From assembly GCA_944390355.1 (NCBI GenBank), contig CALXPT010000002.1, positions 1 through 64,000 on the forward strand: a DNA stretch of 64,000 bases. Reading direction: 5' to 3'. The notes under the pieces are model-generated. The model searched no databases. It was not told where the DNA came from and was given only the letters and a program-made list of their open reading frames with translations. Position 1 is the first letter of the stretch, and each line of letters starts with the position of its first letter. The translations under genes and the position numbers were made by a program. This document shows positions 9,944 through 18,521 of this stretch, piece after piece. The DNA comes from an uncultured Alphaproteobacteria bacterium. GTDB lineage: Bacteria > Pseudomonadota > Alphaproteobacteria > RF32 > CAG-239.

Positions 9944-10975
9944 TTACAAGAAAGGTATGGGGTTAATGAGACCGCCGTCTTTAAGATAATTATTTTCGGC
10001 GCGGTCAAGTTTCAAAGAGCTGTTTTTGCCGAAATTTCGCTCATAAATTTCACCATAGTTTCCGACAAAGCTGAGAGCCTGCCGCACCCAAGTCGGATTC
10101 AAGCCGAAAGAGAGCCAAAGTTTAGAATCATCGCCGACCAAATTGCGCTGAGAAGAGTTTTTAAGCCCGATTTTGACTTTTGCATTAGCCGAAGAAATAC
10201 CGTATAAATCCGAAAGCTGTAATGCATTAACAATCCATCTGGCAATGGCTTGCAATTTGTCATTATCTTTAGCAACAAGGATATAAGAAGGTTTCAAAGC
10301 CACCGCTTCGGGCAAAAGCTGAACCTCACTTTCTTCTGGGTCATAATTTTCAAAACTTGTTTGTAAAACACCGTTAAGGAAGATTCTGTTTCCGGTCAGG
10401 ATTTTGCAGCGATTTAACAAAAAAGCCTGCTTTGCGCGTTCTTCGGAATTAAAAGGCAACAGGCTGAAATCCAAATCATAACGCAGACTAAAATCTTCAA
10501 CATTGCTGTAATCGGCGGTATTAGCAACGGCACAAACTTTTGCGCCTCTGAAATCTTCCATGGAGGAAGCCTCTTTATTTCCTCTGGCTAAAAAACCTTG
10601 CTGGTCATAATAAAGCAAAGTAGCGGGAGTATAAGAAGAGAGCATGTCAGCCTTAGCGGAAATATTAGCCCCGCCGAGCATAACATCAATTTTCCCGAGC
10701 CTTAAGGCTTTAGAAATTTCATTGGCTTTAATATCAACCATCTCAAATTTGTCGGGCTGTCCGAAAATCGCAAGAGAAAAAGCCTGACAAATATCGGCAT
10801 CAAATCCTTTCCAGCGGCCATCTTCAGTTTTAGAGACAAGGGCGGGAGCGGAGAGATTCGTACCGCACATAACTTTACCTCGTACGTTAATGACATGAAG
10901 TCCGTCAGCGGCACGGGCGTGGTTAGTCATAAATAACATAGCGCATAATAAAACTGAGAATAACTTAAATTTCAT
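9944..10975 (-). CDS. AapJ-like amino-acid ABC transporter binding protein
   Basis: Starting at 10975 gives a clean signal peptide (MKFKLFSVLLCAMLF...ARAAD) and 343 residues; a longer frame to 11032 would put the peptide internal and is rejected. The mature part matches the PBPb/AapJ family: GKVMCGTN at the N-terminus, WKGFDADICQAFSLAIFG, the YYDQQGFLAR strand, and the C-terminal VGNYGEIYERNFGK signature. AapJ delivers polar L-amino acids to the AapQMP importer. Neither permease nor ATPase genes are adjacent, so it may feed a remote transporter. It is divergent from mlaC with about 60 bp between starts. Confidence 0.8.
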   Translation of the reverse strand: MKFKLFSVLLCAMLFMTNHARAADGLHVINVRGKVMCGTNLSAPALVSKTEDGRWKGFDADICQAFSLAIFGQPDKFEMVDIKANEISKALRLGKIDVMLGGANISAKADMLSSYTPATLLYYDQQGFLARGNKEASSMEDFRGAKVCAVANTADYSNVEDFSLRYDLDFSLLPFNSEERAKQAFLLNRCKILTGNRIFLNGVLQTSFENYDPEESEVQLLPEAVALKPSYILVAKDNDKLQAIARWIVNALQLSDLYGISSANAKVKIGLKNSSQRNLVGDDSKLWLSFGLNPTWVRQALSFVGNYGEIYERNFGKNSSLKLDRAENNYLKDGGLINPIPFL

Positions 10976-11037
10976 TTTTTTTAACCAATTACGAAATATA
11001 TTAAATAAATCCATAGAGCTATAATAAGGCATTTAAA

Positions 11038-11745
11038 ATGAAAATTAAGTTTTTTTTGCAACTTATCATATTGAGTTTTGCATTCTTTTGGACGCAAGGG
11101 GCGTTTGCGGAAGTAAATATAACAAAAGAAGAAGTTTTTTCATGGGCAAACAAAAGGGGAGAAGAACTAATTAATGCCTTGTCTGAAGAAGATTTAACGG
11201 CGAAGTATCAAAAATTGGATTCTCTGTTCGGAGAATATGTCGATTCTGAATACATCGCCCGTTTTGCCGTTGGCAAATATTGGCCGAAGTTCACCCCGAA
11301 TGAGCAAAAACAGTACCAAACATTGTTTAGGGACTATATTTTGGGGTTGTATAAGACATATCCGCTGAGAATTAATCGGAGTAATATAAGTTATAGGGTG
11401 TACCGAGTTGAGATTAAAGACAATAATCGAGCCGCAGCCTATATAACGATAAATCGGCGGGATGTAGAAGAATCAGATCCGCTTAAGAATATAATAATCG
11501 AACTTGAAATAAAAAAGGATAAAGGGGAGAAGAAATTAACGGATGTAAAGATAGCGGAAAGCAGCCTGCTTCAAGTGTTAAGGGGAAAATTTTATAAAAT
11601 TTTGGCGCAAAATGACGGTGAAGTTTCATGGTTTTTGGAAGACTTGTCCGCAATGGTAAAATCGCTTAAGGAACAAGCGATTCTTGAGACAAATGAGTTT
11701 GAGGATGAAAATATAATAAGGAATGAGAATGAATATATTCAATAA
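11038..11745 (+). CDS. mlaC: MlaC-family periplasmic phospholipid-binding protein
   Basis: The 235-residue protein has a signal peptide (MKIKFFLQLIILSFAFFW...AFAEV) and then the MlaC/Ttg2D fold, with ARFAVGKYWPKFTPNEQKQYQTLF as the family hallmark (residues ~77-101). MlaC shuttles phospholipids between the outer membrane MlaA complex and the inner membrane MlaFEDB transporter, keeping outer-leaflet asymmetry. The other mla genes are not here. The C-terminus carries an extra acidic tail (residues ~210-235). The Shine-Dalgarno is weak. gltX follows 72 bp downstream. Confidence 0.85.
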   Translation: MKIKFFLQLIILSFAFFWTQGAFAEVNITKEEVFSWANKRGEELINALSEEDLTAKYQKLDSLFGEYVDSEYIARFAVGKYWPKFTPNEQKQYQTLFRDYILGLYKTYPLRINRSNISYRVYRVEIKDNNRAAAYITINRRDVEESDPLKNIIIELEIKKDKGEKKLTDVKIAESSLLQVLRGKFYKILAQNDGEVSWFLEDLSAMVKSLKEQAILETNEFEDENIIRNENEYIQ

Positions 11746-11817
11746 AAAATCTTGAATTTCAAAAAGGATAAGTCTATTATCCTCAAACAAAACATAAAAT
11801 AAATGAAAGAAGTAATG

Positions 11818-13131
11818 ATGAAAGTAAGATTCGCCCCGAGTCCGACGGGATTTATGCATATCGGCAATACGAGAACGGCACTGTTCAATTGGTTATTGGC
11901 CCGCAAGATGGGAGGAGATTTTATGCTCCGTATTGACGATACGGATACACTGCGTTCAAAAAAAGAATATGAAGACGCGATAAGAGATGCGTTAAAATGG
12001 TTGCATTTGGATTGGATGGAAGAAGCTCGCCAAACGGCACGCCGTAATCGGTACGAAGAAATCACCGAAGAGTTAAAACGCAAAGGCCGGATATATGCAT
12101 GTTATGAAACGCCCGAAGAACTGGAGTTTATGCGTAAGAGGTTGCTGGGTAAGGGGCTGCCGCCGATTTACGACCGCTCGGCACTGGAGCTGACGGAGGC
12201 GCAGATAGCCAAGTATAAAGCCGAAGGGCGCCGCCCGCATTATCGTTTTAAGCTGGAAGAAGGGGATATAGTATGGCATGATTTGGTCAGGGGCGAGTGT
12301 CGCTATTCGGAAAAGAATTTGAGTGATCCGGTGATTATTCGCGCGGATGGCACATTTTTATACCACTTGCCTTCGGTCATAGACGATGTGGATTTTGGGA
12401 TTACGCATATTGTGAGAGGCGAAGACCATGTAACCAACACGGCGGCACAGATTCAAATGTTTGAAGCCATCGGAGGTAAGGCACCGGAATTTGCCCATTT
12501 GCCGCTTTTAACCGGAAAGGAAGGAAAATTATCAAAGCGGTTGGGAAGCATGGGTGTCAGAGAATTGCGTGCCGAAGGCGTTGAGGCAATGTCCATATGC
12601 TCGTTTCTGGCAAAATTAGGCACATCGGATGCGATTGAGCCATTTTATAATTTAGATGATTTGGCCAAAACTTTAGATTTTTCAAAAATCGGACATGCGC
12701 AACCGAAATTTGATGTGGAAGAACTCAAAAAGTTCAATACGCACTTGGTACACGGATTGCCTTATGAAAAGATAAAACAACGCTACGGCGTAAAAGAAGA
12801 ATTTTGGTCAGCGATAAAAGGGAATATTAGCGTTGCGGATGACATTAAAATTTGGCGTCAAATATGTGAGGAAAAGGTCTCACCTAAAGTAGAAGATACA
12901 GATTTTTTGAAAGAAGCAGCAAGTTTATTGCCAGCAGAGCCATGGGATGAAAATACGTTTAGCCAGTGGACGTCGGAGCTCAAAGCAAAGACAGGCCGAA
13001 AAGGCAAGGATTTGTTTCATCCGATACGATTGGCAGTGACGGGCGTAGAAAATGGTCCTGAGTTAAAATTATTGCTTCCGCTAATAGGTAGAGAAAAAGT
13101 TTTTTCGAGATTAAACGGAGAAACAGCCTAG
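11818..13131 (+). CDS. gltX: Glutamyl-tRNA synthetase
   Basis: Class I synthetase that charges tRNA-Glu; in Alphaproteobacteria a GltX often also charges tRNA-Gln for GatCAB amidation. Motifs: FAPSPTGFMHIGNTRTALF with the HIGH-type signature and KLSKRLGS (KMSKS-type). Three ATGs are in frame (11803, 11815, 11818); 11818 is preferred because AAAGAAG sits five bases upstream and the protein then begins MKVRFAPSP as in homologues. The 437-residue length is slightly short of the usual 460-470. Alphaproteobacteria often have two GltX copies, so this may be the second type. Confidence 0.93.
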   Translation: MKVRFAPSPTGFMHIGNTRTALFNWLLARKMGGDFMLRIDDTDTLRSKKEYEDAIRDALKWLHLDWMEEARQTARRNRYEEITEELKRKGRIYACYETPEELEFMRKRLLGKGLPPIYDRSALELTEAQIAKYKAEGRRPHYRFKLEEGDIVWHDLVRGECRYSEKNLSDPVIIRADGTFLYHLPSVIDDVDFGITHIVRGEDHVTNTAAQIQMFEAIGGKAPEFAHLPLLTGKEGKLSKRLGSMGVRELRAEGVEAMSICSFLAKLGTSDAIEPFYNLDDLAKTLDFSKIGHAQPKFDVEELKKFNTHLVHGLPYEKIKQRYGVKEEFWSAIKGNISVADDIKIWRQICEEKVSPKVEDTDFLKEAASLLPAEPWDENTFSQWTSELKAKTGRKGKDLFHPIRLAVTGVENGPELKLLLPLIGREKVFSRLNGETA

Positions 13132-13160
13132 GAAACAAACATACAAAGAAGAACAAAAAG

Positions 13161-13199
13161 ATATAACCCCTGTTTTGAATAACGAACGGGGGTTATAAT
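13161..13199 (+). terminator. Hairpin after gltX
   Basis: ATAACCCCTGTT pairs with AACGGGGGTTAT around a short loop. The stem is strong, but only a weak T-run follows, so termination may be partial. No sigma-54 -24/-12 element was found between this hairpin and fliF. Confidence 0.5.
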
Positions 13200-13292
13200 T
13201 GTGTGGATATCGTGATAATAATGGTTAATAAATTATGAAAAGTGTTTTATGTAAAAAAAAGGGGAAATTTAAACTAACGATTGGGGAAACTC

Positions 13293-14912
13293 GTGAGTAA
13301 TTTTATTCAAAGTATTAAAAATATGTCGGCAGGCCGTTTAATAGCTCTGGCAGCCGTAGTACTGTTTTTAATAAGCTTTTTTGTATATCTGGCCACACAA
13401 TTAAACTCGACCAGTTATTCTGTATTATATACCGATTTGGAATTAGAAGATGCCAAGCAGATTGTTGAGCGACTTGAGAGCTCGAATGTCAAGTATAAGT
13501 TGGCCAAGAACGGGACGGAGATTTTAGTTCCGACGGATGTAGTGAATAAAATGAGAGTTGACACGGCAGAGTTAGCATTGGCCTCCAAAGGTTCAAACGT
13601 AGGCTATGAGCTTTTTGATAATACGGATGCGTTGGGTTCGACCAATTTTGTGCAGAATGTGAATTTGGTACGAGCATTGGAAGGCGAGTTGGCGCGGAGT
13701 GTTCGTAGCGTCGATAATATAAAGAGTGCACGGGTACATCTGGTATTGCCGAAGAGAGAAATGTTTTCGAGAGAAGAGCAAAAACCGAGTGCCTCGGTAG
13801 TGATACGAACGATAAACGGTCCGTTGAGTGAACAAAGCGTTTCAGCAATACAAAAATTAATAGCAGCATCTGTACCTAAATTGTCAGTTAAAGATGTTGC
13901 GATAGTTGACAGTTCGGGCAACTTGTTAACCGAAGAAAAGAATAAAAAGCTTCAAGACATCAGCCGCAACGAAGAGATACATCGAGAGCTGGAACAGCAA
14001 ATGACGGAACGTCTGCAGCTATTGTTGGATAAGAGTTTGGGATTAGGGACATCACGGGCGCAAGTCTATTTGGAAATGGATTTTGATCAGGTTGTAACCA
14101 ATGAAGAAATCTACGATCCTGATGGACAGGTTGTTCGTTCAGAGGCAAGTAGTAGCGGAACATCGGCAACAACGGACCAGAATGCACCAGTAACGGTAGC
14201 ACAAAATATTCCAAACGGAGACAATGTGCTTGAAGGAGAGGGAAGTTATACACAAAGTACAAATGATGAATCAACAGTTAATTACGAAATTTCAAAGATA
14301 GTGAGAAACAAAATCAAAAACAACGGCACGATTAGCCGAATGACGGCGGCCGTGATAGTTGACGGCATTTATGAGCGAGATTCGGAAGGCAAAATAGTCT
14401 ATCGCCCGCGCACCGAGGAAGAGATGCGCAAATTAAGCGATTTGGTAAAATCGGCGGTAGGATATAATCCGGATAGAGGAGATATGGTTGAAGTAAAAAA
14501 TCTTCAATTTGCAAGAGAAGATTTGAAACCGGAGAAGGTAGAAGAAATTTTGATTTTAGGCTTCACCAAAGCAGAGGTCATAAGAATAGCGGAAGGCATA
14601 GGCGTTGCATTGGTTGCTATATTGGTAATACTGTTGGTGATACGTCCGCTGATAAACAATGCATTTGATGTATCGAATAAAGGCTCAGACATCCGACTTC
14701 TGGGAGAAAATGCGGAAGAAGACAATCTTCTCTTATCAAATTTCTTGAATGAGGAAACGGATACGCAAACGGAGATGATAAATTTAAATAAGATAGATGG
14801 ACGAGTCAAAGCCTCCTCCGTTAAAAGGATTAACGAAATTGTTGAAAAGAACCCCGATGCCGCTGTAAATATAATCAGAGGTTGGCTCTATCAGAATGAT
14901 AACAATGGATAA
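13293..14912 (+). CDS. fliF: Flagellar MS-ring protein FliF
   Basis: FliF forms the membrane MS ring on which the motor and export gate are built. The GTG at 13293 is chosen because GGGGA lies six bases upstream; TTG at 13281 is the alternative. The 539-residue protein has an N-terminal membrane helix (AALAAVVLFLISFFVYLA region), the YscJ/FliF ring-building domains (RALEGELARSVRSVDNIKSARVHLV), a low-complexity periplasmic loop, a second helix (VALVAILVILLVIRPLI), and a cytoplasmic tail that contacts FliG. It is the first gene of a tight flagellar operon running to 25226. Confidence 0.96.
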   Translation: MSNFIQSIKNMSAGRLIALAAVVLFLISFFVYLATQLNSTSYSVLYTDLELEDAKQIVERLESSNVKYKLAKNGTEILVPTDVVNKMRVDTAELALASKGSNVGYELFDNTDALGSTNFVQNVNLVRALEGELARSVRSVDNIKSARVHLVLPKREMFSREEQKPSASVVIRTINGPLSEQSVSAIQKLIAASVPKLSVKDVAIVDSSGNLLTEEKNKKLQDISRNEEIHRELEQQMTERLQLLLDKSLGLGTSRAQVYLEMDFDQVVTNEEIYDPDGQVVRSEASSSGTSATTDQNAPVTVAQNIPNGDNVLEGEGSYTQSTNDESTVNYEISKIVRNKIKNNGTISRMTAAVIVDGIYERDSEGKIVYRPRTEEEMRKLSDLVKSAVGYNPDRGDMVEVKNLQFAREDLKPEKVEEILILGFTKAEVIRIAEGIGVALVAILVILLVIRPLINNAFDVSNKGSDIRLLGENAEEDNLLLSNFLNEETDTQTEMINLNKIDGRVKASSVKRINEIVEKNPDAAVNIIRGWLYQNDNNG

Positions 14913-14917
14913 CGGCG

Positions 14918-15940
14918 ATGAAACAAAATGTGATTGATGATTACAACTTATTAACGGGTCAACAGAAGGCCGCAATTTTGATGATGTCTCTGGAAGAGGA
15001 AAAGTCAGCAATATTGTTTTCCTTAATGGATGACGAAGAGATAAAGGAACTCTCGGTGATAATGGCCTCGTTAGGAAAAGTTAATTCCAATGTAGTGGAG
15101 CAGCTTTTTTCGGAATTTAATGAAAAGCTTTCGAACACGGGAGCTTTAATCGGAACATATGAGACAACGGAAAGGTTGCTGTCAAAATCGATGGATAAAG
15201 ACCGCGTAGCCTCAATCATGGAAGAGATAAGAGGACCTGCGGGACGTACCATGTGGGATAAATTGGGCAACGTGAACGAACATGTTTTGGCAAATTATCT
15301 GAAAAACGAATATCCGCAAACCATTGCTGTAATTTTATCAAAAATCAAACCGGAACATGCGGCCAAAGTTATAGCCTTGTTGCCGGAGAATTTTGCAATG
15401 GAAATTATAATGAGAATGTTGCGAATGGATTCGGTACAAAAAGAGGTATTGGACGGATTGGAAAAGACATTGCGAAAAGAATTCATGAGTAATCTATCGA
15501 AGTCGACACACCGCGATTCTCATGAGCTTATTGCCGATATATTCAATTCCTTGGATCGCAACACGGAAGCACGTTTTATGGATGCGTTGGAAGACCGCAA
15601 TCCGGAATCGGCCGATCGCGTCAAGTCTTTGATGTTTACGTTTGAAGATTTGGTCAGAGTGGATTCGCAAGGTATTCAAATTTTGCTGCGTAATATAGAT
15701 AAAGACAAGCTTTCTGTAGCTCTCAAAGGCGCATCCGAAACAATTAAAGAACTCTTCTTTAGCAATATGTCCACACGCGCCGGCAAGATTATCAAAGAAG
15801 ATATGGAAGCGATGGGGCCTGTACGTTTGCGTGATGTTGAAGAAGCGCAGCTCTATATTGTTAATACGACCAAAGAATTGTCAAATTCAGGAGAGATAGT
15901 CATTAGCGAGGGTAAAGACAGCGACGAGCTGATATACTAG
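14918..15940 (+). CDS. fliG: Flagellar motor switch protein FliG
   Basis: FliG couples stator force to rotor rotation and connects FliF to FliM/FliN. The 340-residue protein shows the three armadillo-like domains; the middle domain carries EYPQTIAVILSKI (the EHPQ-type motif), and the C-terminal torque domain carries SLMFTFEDLVRVDSQGIQ, with the charged residues used in rotor-stator contacts. It starts five bases after the fliF stop, consistent with co-translation. Confidence 0.96.
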   Translation: MKQNVIDDYNLLTGQQKAAILMMSLEEEKSAILFSLMDDEEIKELSVIMASLGKVNSNVVEQLFSEFNEKLSNTGALIGTYETTERLLSKSMDKDRVASIMEEIRGPAGRTMWDKLGNVNEHVLANYLKNEYPQTIAVILSKIKPEHAAKVIALLPENFAMEIIMRMLRMDSVQKEVLDGLEKTLRKEFMSNLSKSTHRDSHELIADIFNSLDRNTEARFMDALEDRNPESADRVKSLMFTFEDLVRVDSQGIQILLRNIDKDKLSVALKGASETIKELFFSNMSTRAGKIIKEDMEAMGPVRLRDVEEAQLYIVNTTKELSNSGEIVISEGKDSDELIY

Positions 15941-15965
15941 AAGAACGGAGCTAAAACGAGTATCG

Positions 15966-16790
15966 ATGGCAGAATATGAAAAATTTTTATTTGATAATTT
16001 TGTAATAGAAGACAAGGATGAATTGCCTCCTCTTCCGGAAGACTTATCTGCGCCGTCAACGGATACTGCATTGATTATACCGGAAGGAGCGGATATCTCG
16101 GAAGCAGATGTTGAAATCAAACCGGATTCTACGGAAGGGAAGGATTCGGAAGAAATAGAACCGGAAACTACAGAGAAAACAGAAGAAATAGCACTTGAGG
16201 AAGAAACCCCTCCTGAACCGCAAGAAGAGCTCAAAGAAGAAGACGATGAATTGCCGGTTGTGATAACTTATACCGAAGAAGAAGTAGCGGAAAGAGTAGA
16301 ACAGGCAAAAAAAGAAGCATACAACAAAGGTATAACAGATGCCGCCAATTCGTCTCAGGCACAAATACAACATTTGTTGACGGAAATAGATAAGCTGTTA
16401 CAGGAAAAACTATCGGAAATGTCAACGATAAAAGAAGAGTTGAGCAAAGGATTCCGCAGTATGGGAATAAGTCTTTTAGAGACTTTGGTGCCGAGTTTGA
16501 TTAAGGAGCAAGCCGTAGAATTATTAAATAATTTTTTAAGACAGAACTTTGAAAATTTTGTAAAAGAGCCGAAACTGACATTTTATTTTAATCCGGAAAT
16601 ATTGGTGAAAACGCAAGAAATGTTAGGGGCACTAGCCCATAAAAATGATTATGAAGGCAAGATAGTCTTGCATAAAGACCAAAATTTGGCTATAAGTGAA
16701 TGTCGGATAGAATGGGAGAACGGCGGGGTAGAATATAATACAACGCAAATGTTGGAAACAGCAAAAGCATTAATAAAAGAGGGAGAATAG
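15966..16790 (+). CDS. fliH: Flagellar export regulator FliH
   Basis: FliH binds and restrains the export ATPase FliI and docks it at the C ring. The 274-residue protein has a long Glu-rich N-terminus (residues ~15-100), a central helical stretch typical of FliH/YscL (EEEVAERVEQAKKEAYNKG, then KLLQEKLSEM), and a folded C-terminus with LTFYFNPEIL and CRIEWENGGVEYNT, which is diagnostic of the family. Its position between fliG and fliN supports the call. fliI is not in this window. Confidence 0.88.
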   Translation: MAEYEKFLFDNFVIEDKDELPPLPEDLSAPSTDTALIIPEGADISEADVEIKPDSTEGKDSEEIEPETTEKTEEIALEEETPPEPQEELKEEDDELPVVITYTEEEVAERVEQAKKEAYNKGITDAANSSQAQIQHLLTEIDKLLQEKLSEMSTIKEELSKGFRSMGISLLETLVPSLIKEQAVELLNNFLRQNFENFVKEPKLTFYFNPEILVKTQEMLGALAHKNDYEGKIVLHKDQNLAISECRIEWENGGVEYNTTQMLETAKALIKEGE

Positions 16791-16794
16791 TAGC

Positions 16795-17148
16795 ATGAGT
16801 GAGAACCTAAATTTAGAAGAAATCGGAGACAGTCAGGTTAATGACGACGAGCCGATTTTGAAGAAAGAAAGTGCGATAGATAATTTTGATATACCAAGTT
16901 CCGTGTCGGATCTGGAACCGGTATATGAAATTCCGGTAAAAGTATCTGCGGTTTTGGGCAAAGCGAGGATGAGTGTTTCGCAGCTTTTAAAGTTGAACAA
17001 GGGAGCGATAATAGAGCTTGACCGCAAAATCGGAGAGGCAATAGATATATATGTGAACAACAATCTGGTAGCCAGAGGAGAAGTCGTTGTCGTAGAAGAC
17101 AAACTCGGCATAACCATGACGGAAGTTGTTAAAAACACGGGAAAATAG
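16795..17148 (+). CDS. fliN: Flagellar motor switch protein FliN
   Basis: FliN forms the base of the C ring and helps direction switching and export. The 117-residue protein has an acidic N-terminus followed by a SpoA domain (residues ~40-115: VSAVLGKARMSVSQLLKLNKG, then IDIYVNNNLVARGEVVVV). Start four bases after fliH. No fliM gene is present in this cluster. Confidence 0.94.
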   Translation: MSENLNLEEIGDSQVNDDEPILKKESAIDNFDIPSSVSDLEPVYEIPVKVSAVLGKARMSVSQLLKLNKGAIIELDRKIGEAIDIYVNNNLVARGEVVVVEDKLGITMTEVVKNTGK

Positions 17149-17161
17149 AGGAAAGGTATAA

Positions 17162-18481
17162 ATGCAGCTTCTCATCATCGGAACATTGGAAGGACAAATC
17201 GGAGCCGCCAGCAAAATAGCTTTAGAGCAAGGGGGGCAAGTTTCCATAGCCGACGACATTGCGCCGGCAATGGAGATTTTGCGTTCAGGCAAAGCCATAG
17301 AACTGGTTATGATAGATGTCAAGCTGGATGTATATAAGTTTATTCAAACACTTGAAAATGAACGAATAAATGTATTAGTCGTAGCCTGTGGCGTAGCAAA
17401 CGATTCGTCATTGGCGGTAAAAGCGATTAAAGCCGGAGCCAAGGAATATATCCCTCTTCCGCCGGATCCGGAGTTAATCGGAGCAGTTTTGGCCGCAGCC
17501 ACCAGAGAAAATCATGCCTTAATTTACGGCGACAAAAAGACCGAAAAAATCTTAAAGATGGCAAAACAAATCGCCCCCTCGGAAGCCAATGTTCTGTTAA
17601 CCGGAGAATCAGGGACGGGTAAAGAAATTTTCTCGCGATTTGTACATGATAATTCGAAACGAGCCAACAAAAAATTTGTGGCGGTTAATTGCGCGGCCAT
17701 TCCGGAAACATTGCTGGAATCAGAACTTTTCGGATATGAAAAAGGAGCGTTTACGGGAGCGGTAGCGCGCCGTATCGGCAAGTTTGAAGAGGCGAGCGAC
17801 GGAACGTTGCTGCTGGATGAAATATCGGAAATGGACATTCGCATTCAAGCAAAGTTATTGAGAGCAATACAAGAAAAAGAGATAGACCGTATCGGAGGAA
17901 AAACGCCGATAAAGGTAAATACGAGGATAATAGCAACCTCAAACCGCAATCTGGCAGAAGCTGTGAGACAAGGGACATTCAGACAAGACTTGTATTATCG
18001 CTTGAATGTCGTCAACATAAACATCCCGCCGCTAAGAGAGAGACAAGACGACATAATGGTTTTGGCGAAGCATTTTGTAAAAAAGTATTCAGAGTTAAAC
18101 GATATCTCATTAAAACCGCTGGATAAAAGTTCGGAAGAAAAATTATTAAATTATCTTTGGCCGGGAAACGTTCGCGAGTTGGAAAATACGATTCATCGCG
18201 CGGTTTTGATGAGTGTCGGCGAAACAATTTCATCAGATGCAATTATTTTGGATGATGAAAATTCGGTGATAAACAAGCCCGAAATCGGAGAAGAAATGAG
18301 CGGGTCGGAATTTGTCGGTCGAACGGTAGCGAATATGGAGCGCAATTTGATAATAGATACCCTAAAGCACACGCTGGGAAATCGGACAATAGCGGCAAAC
18401 ATATTGGGAATATCGATTCGTACATTGCGAAATAAGCTCAAACAGTATGAAGAAGAAGGGATAGATATTCCGCAAGGCTAA
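17162..18481 (+). CDS. flbD: Sigma-54-dependent flagellar regulator FlbD
   Basis: FlbD is the NtrC-type activator of late flagellar genes in Alphaproteobacteria. The 439-residue protein has a diverged receiver (1-120), a sigma-54 AAA+ domain with Walker A GESGTGKE, the sigma-54 contact loop GAFTGA and the Walker B LLLDEIS, and a C-terminal Fis-type helix-turn-helix (NRTIAANILGISIRTLRNKL). In the receiver Asp52 is kept, but the usual acidic pair near residues 8-10 is absent (IIGTLEG), so classical phosphorylation is doubtful. A strong AGGAAAGG site precedes the start. Its location inside the operon matches other Alphaproteobacteria. Confidence 0.93.
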   Translation: MQLLIIGTLEGQIGAASKIALEQGGQVSIADDIAPAMEILRSGKAIELVMIDVKLDVYKFIQTLENERINVLVVACGVANDSSLAVKAIKAGAKEYIPLPPDPELIGAVLAAATRENHALIYGDKKTEKILKMAKQIAPSEANVLLTGESGTGKEIFSRFVHDNSKRANKKFVAVNCAAIPETLLESELFGYEKGAFTGAVARRIGKFEEASDGTLLLDEISEMDIRIQAKLLRAIQEKEIDRIGGKTPIKVNTRIIATSNRNLAEAVRQGTFRQDLYYRLNVVNINIPPLRERQDDIMVLAKHFVKKYSELNDISLKPLDKSSEEKLLNYLWPGNVRELENTIHRAVLMSVGETISSDAIILDDENSVINKPEIGEEMSGSEFVGRTVANMERNLIIDTLKHTLGNRTIAANILGISIRTLRNKLKQYEEEGIDIPQG

Positions 18482-18521
18482 CAAAATAAAACCAAGGGGA
18501 AATTAGGGGATAGAAAAATAA

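Noticed and set aside
13132-13292. Sigma-54 promoter before fliF
   Set aside because: No TGGCAC-N5-TTGC type element could be found; the region only shows a hairpin and AT-rich DNA.
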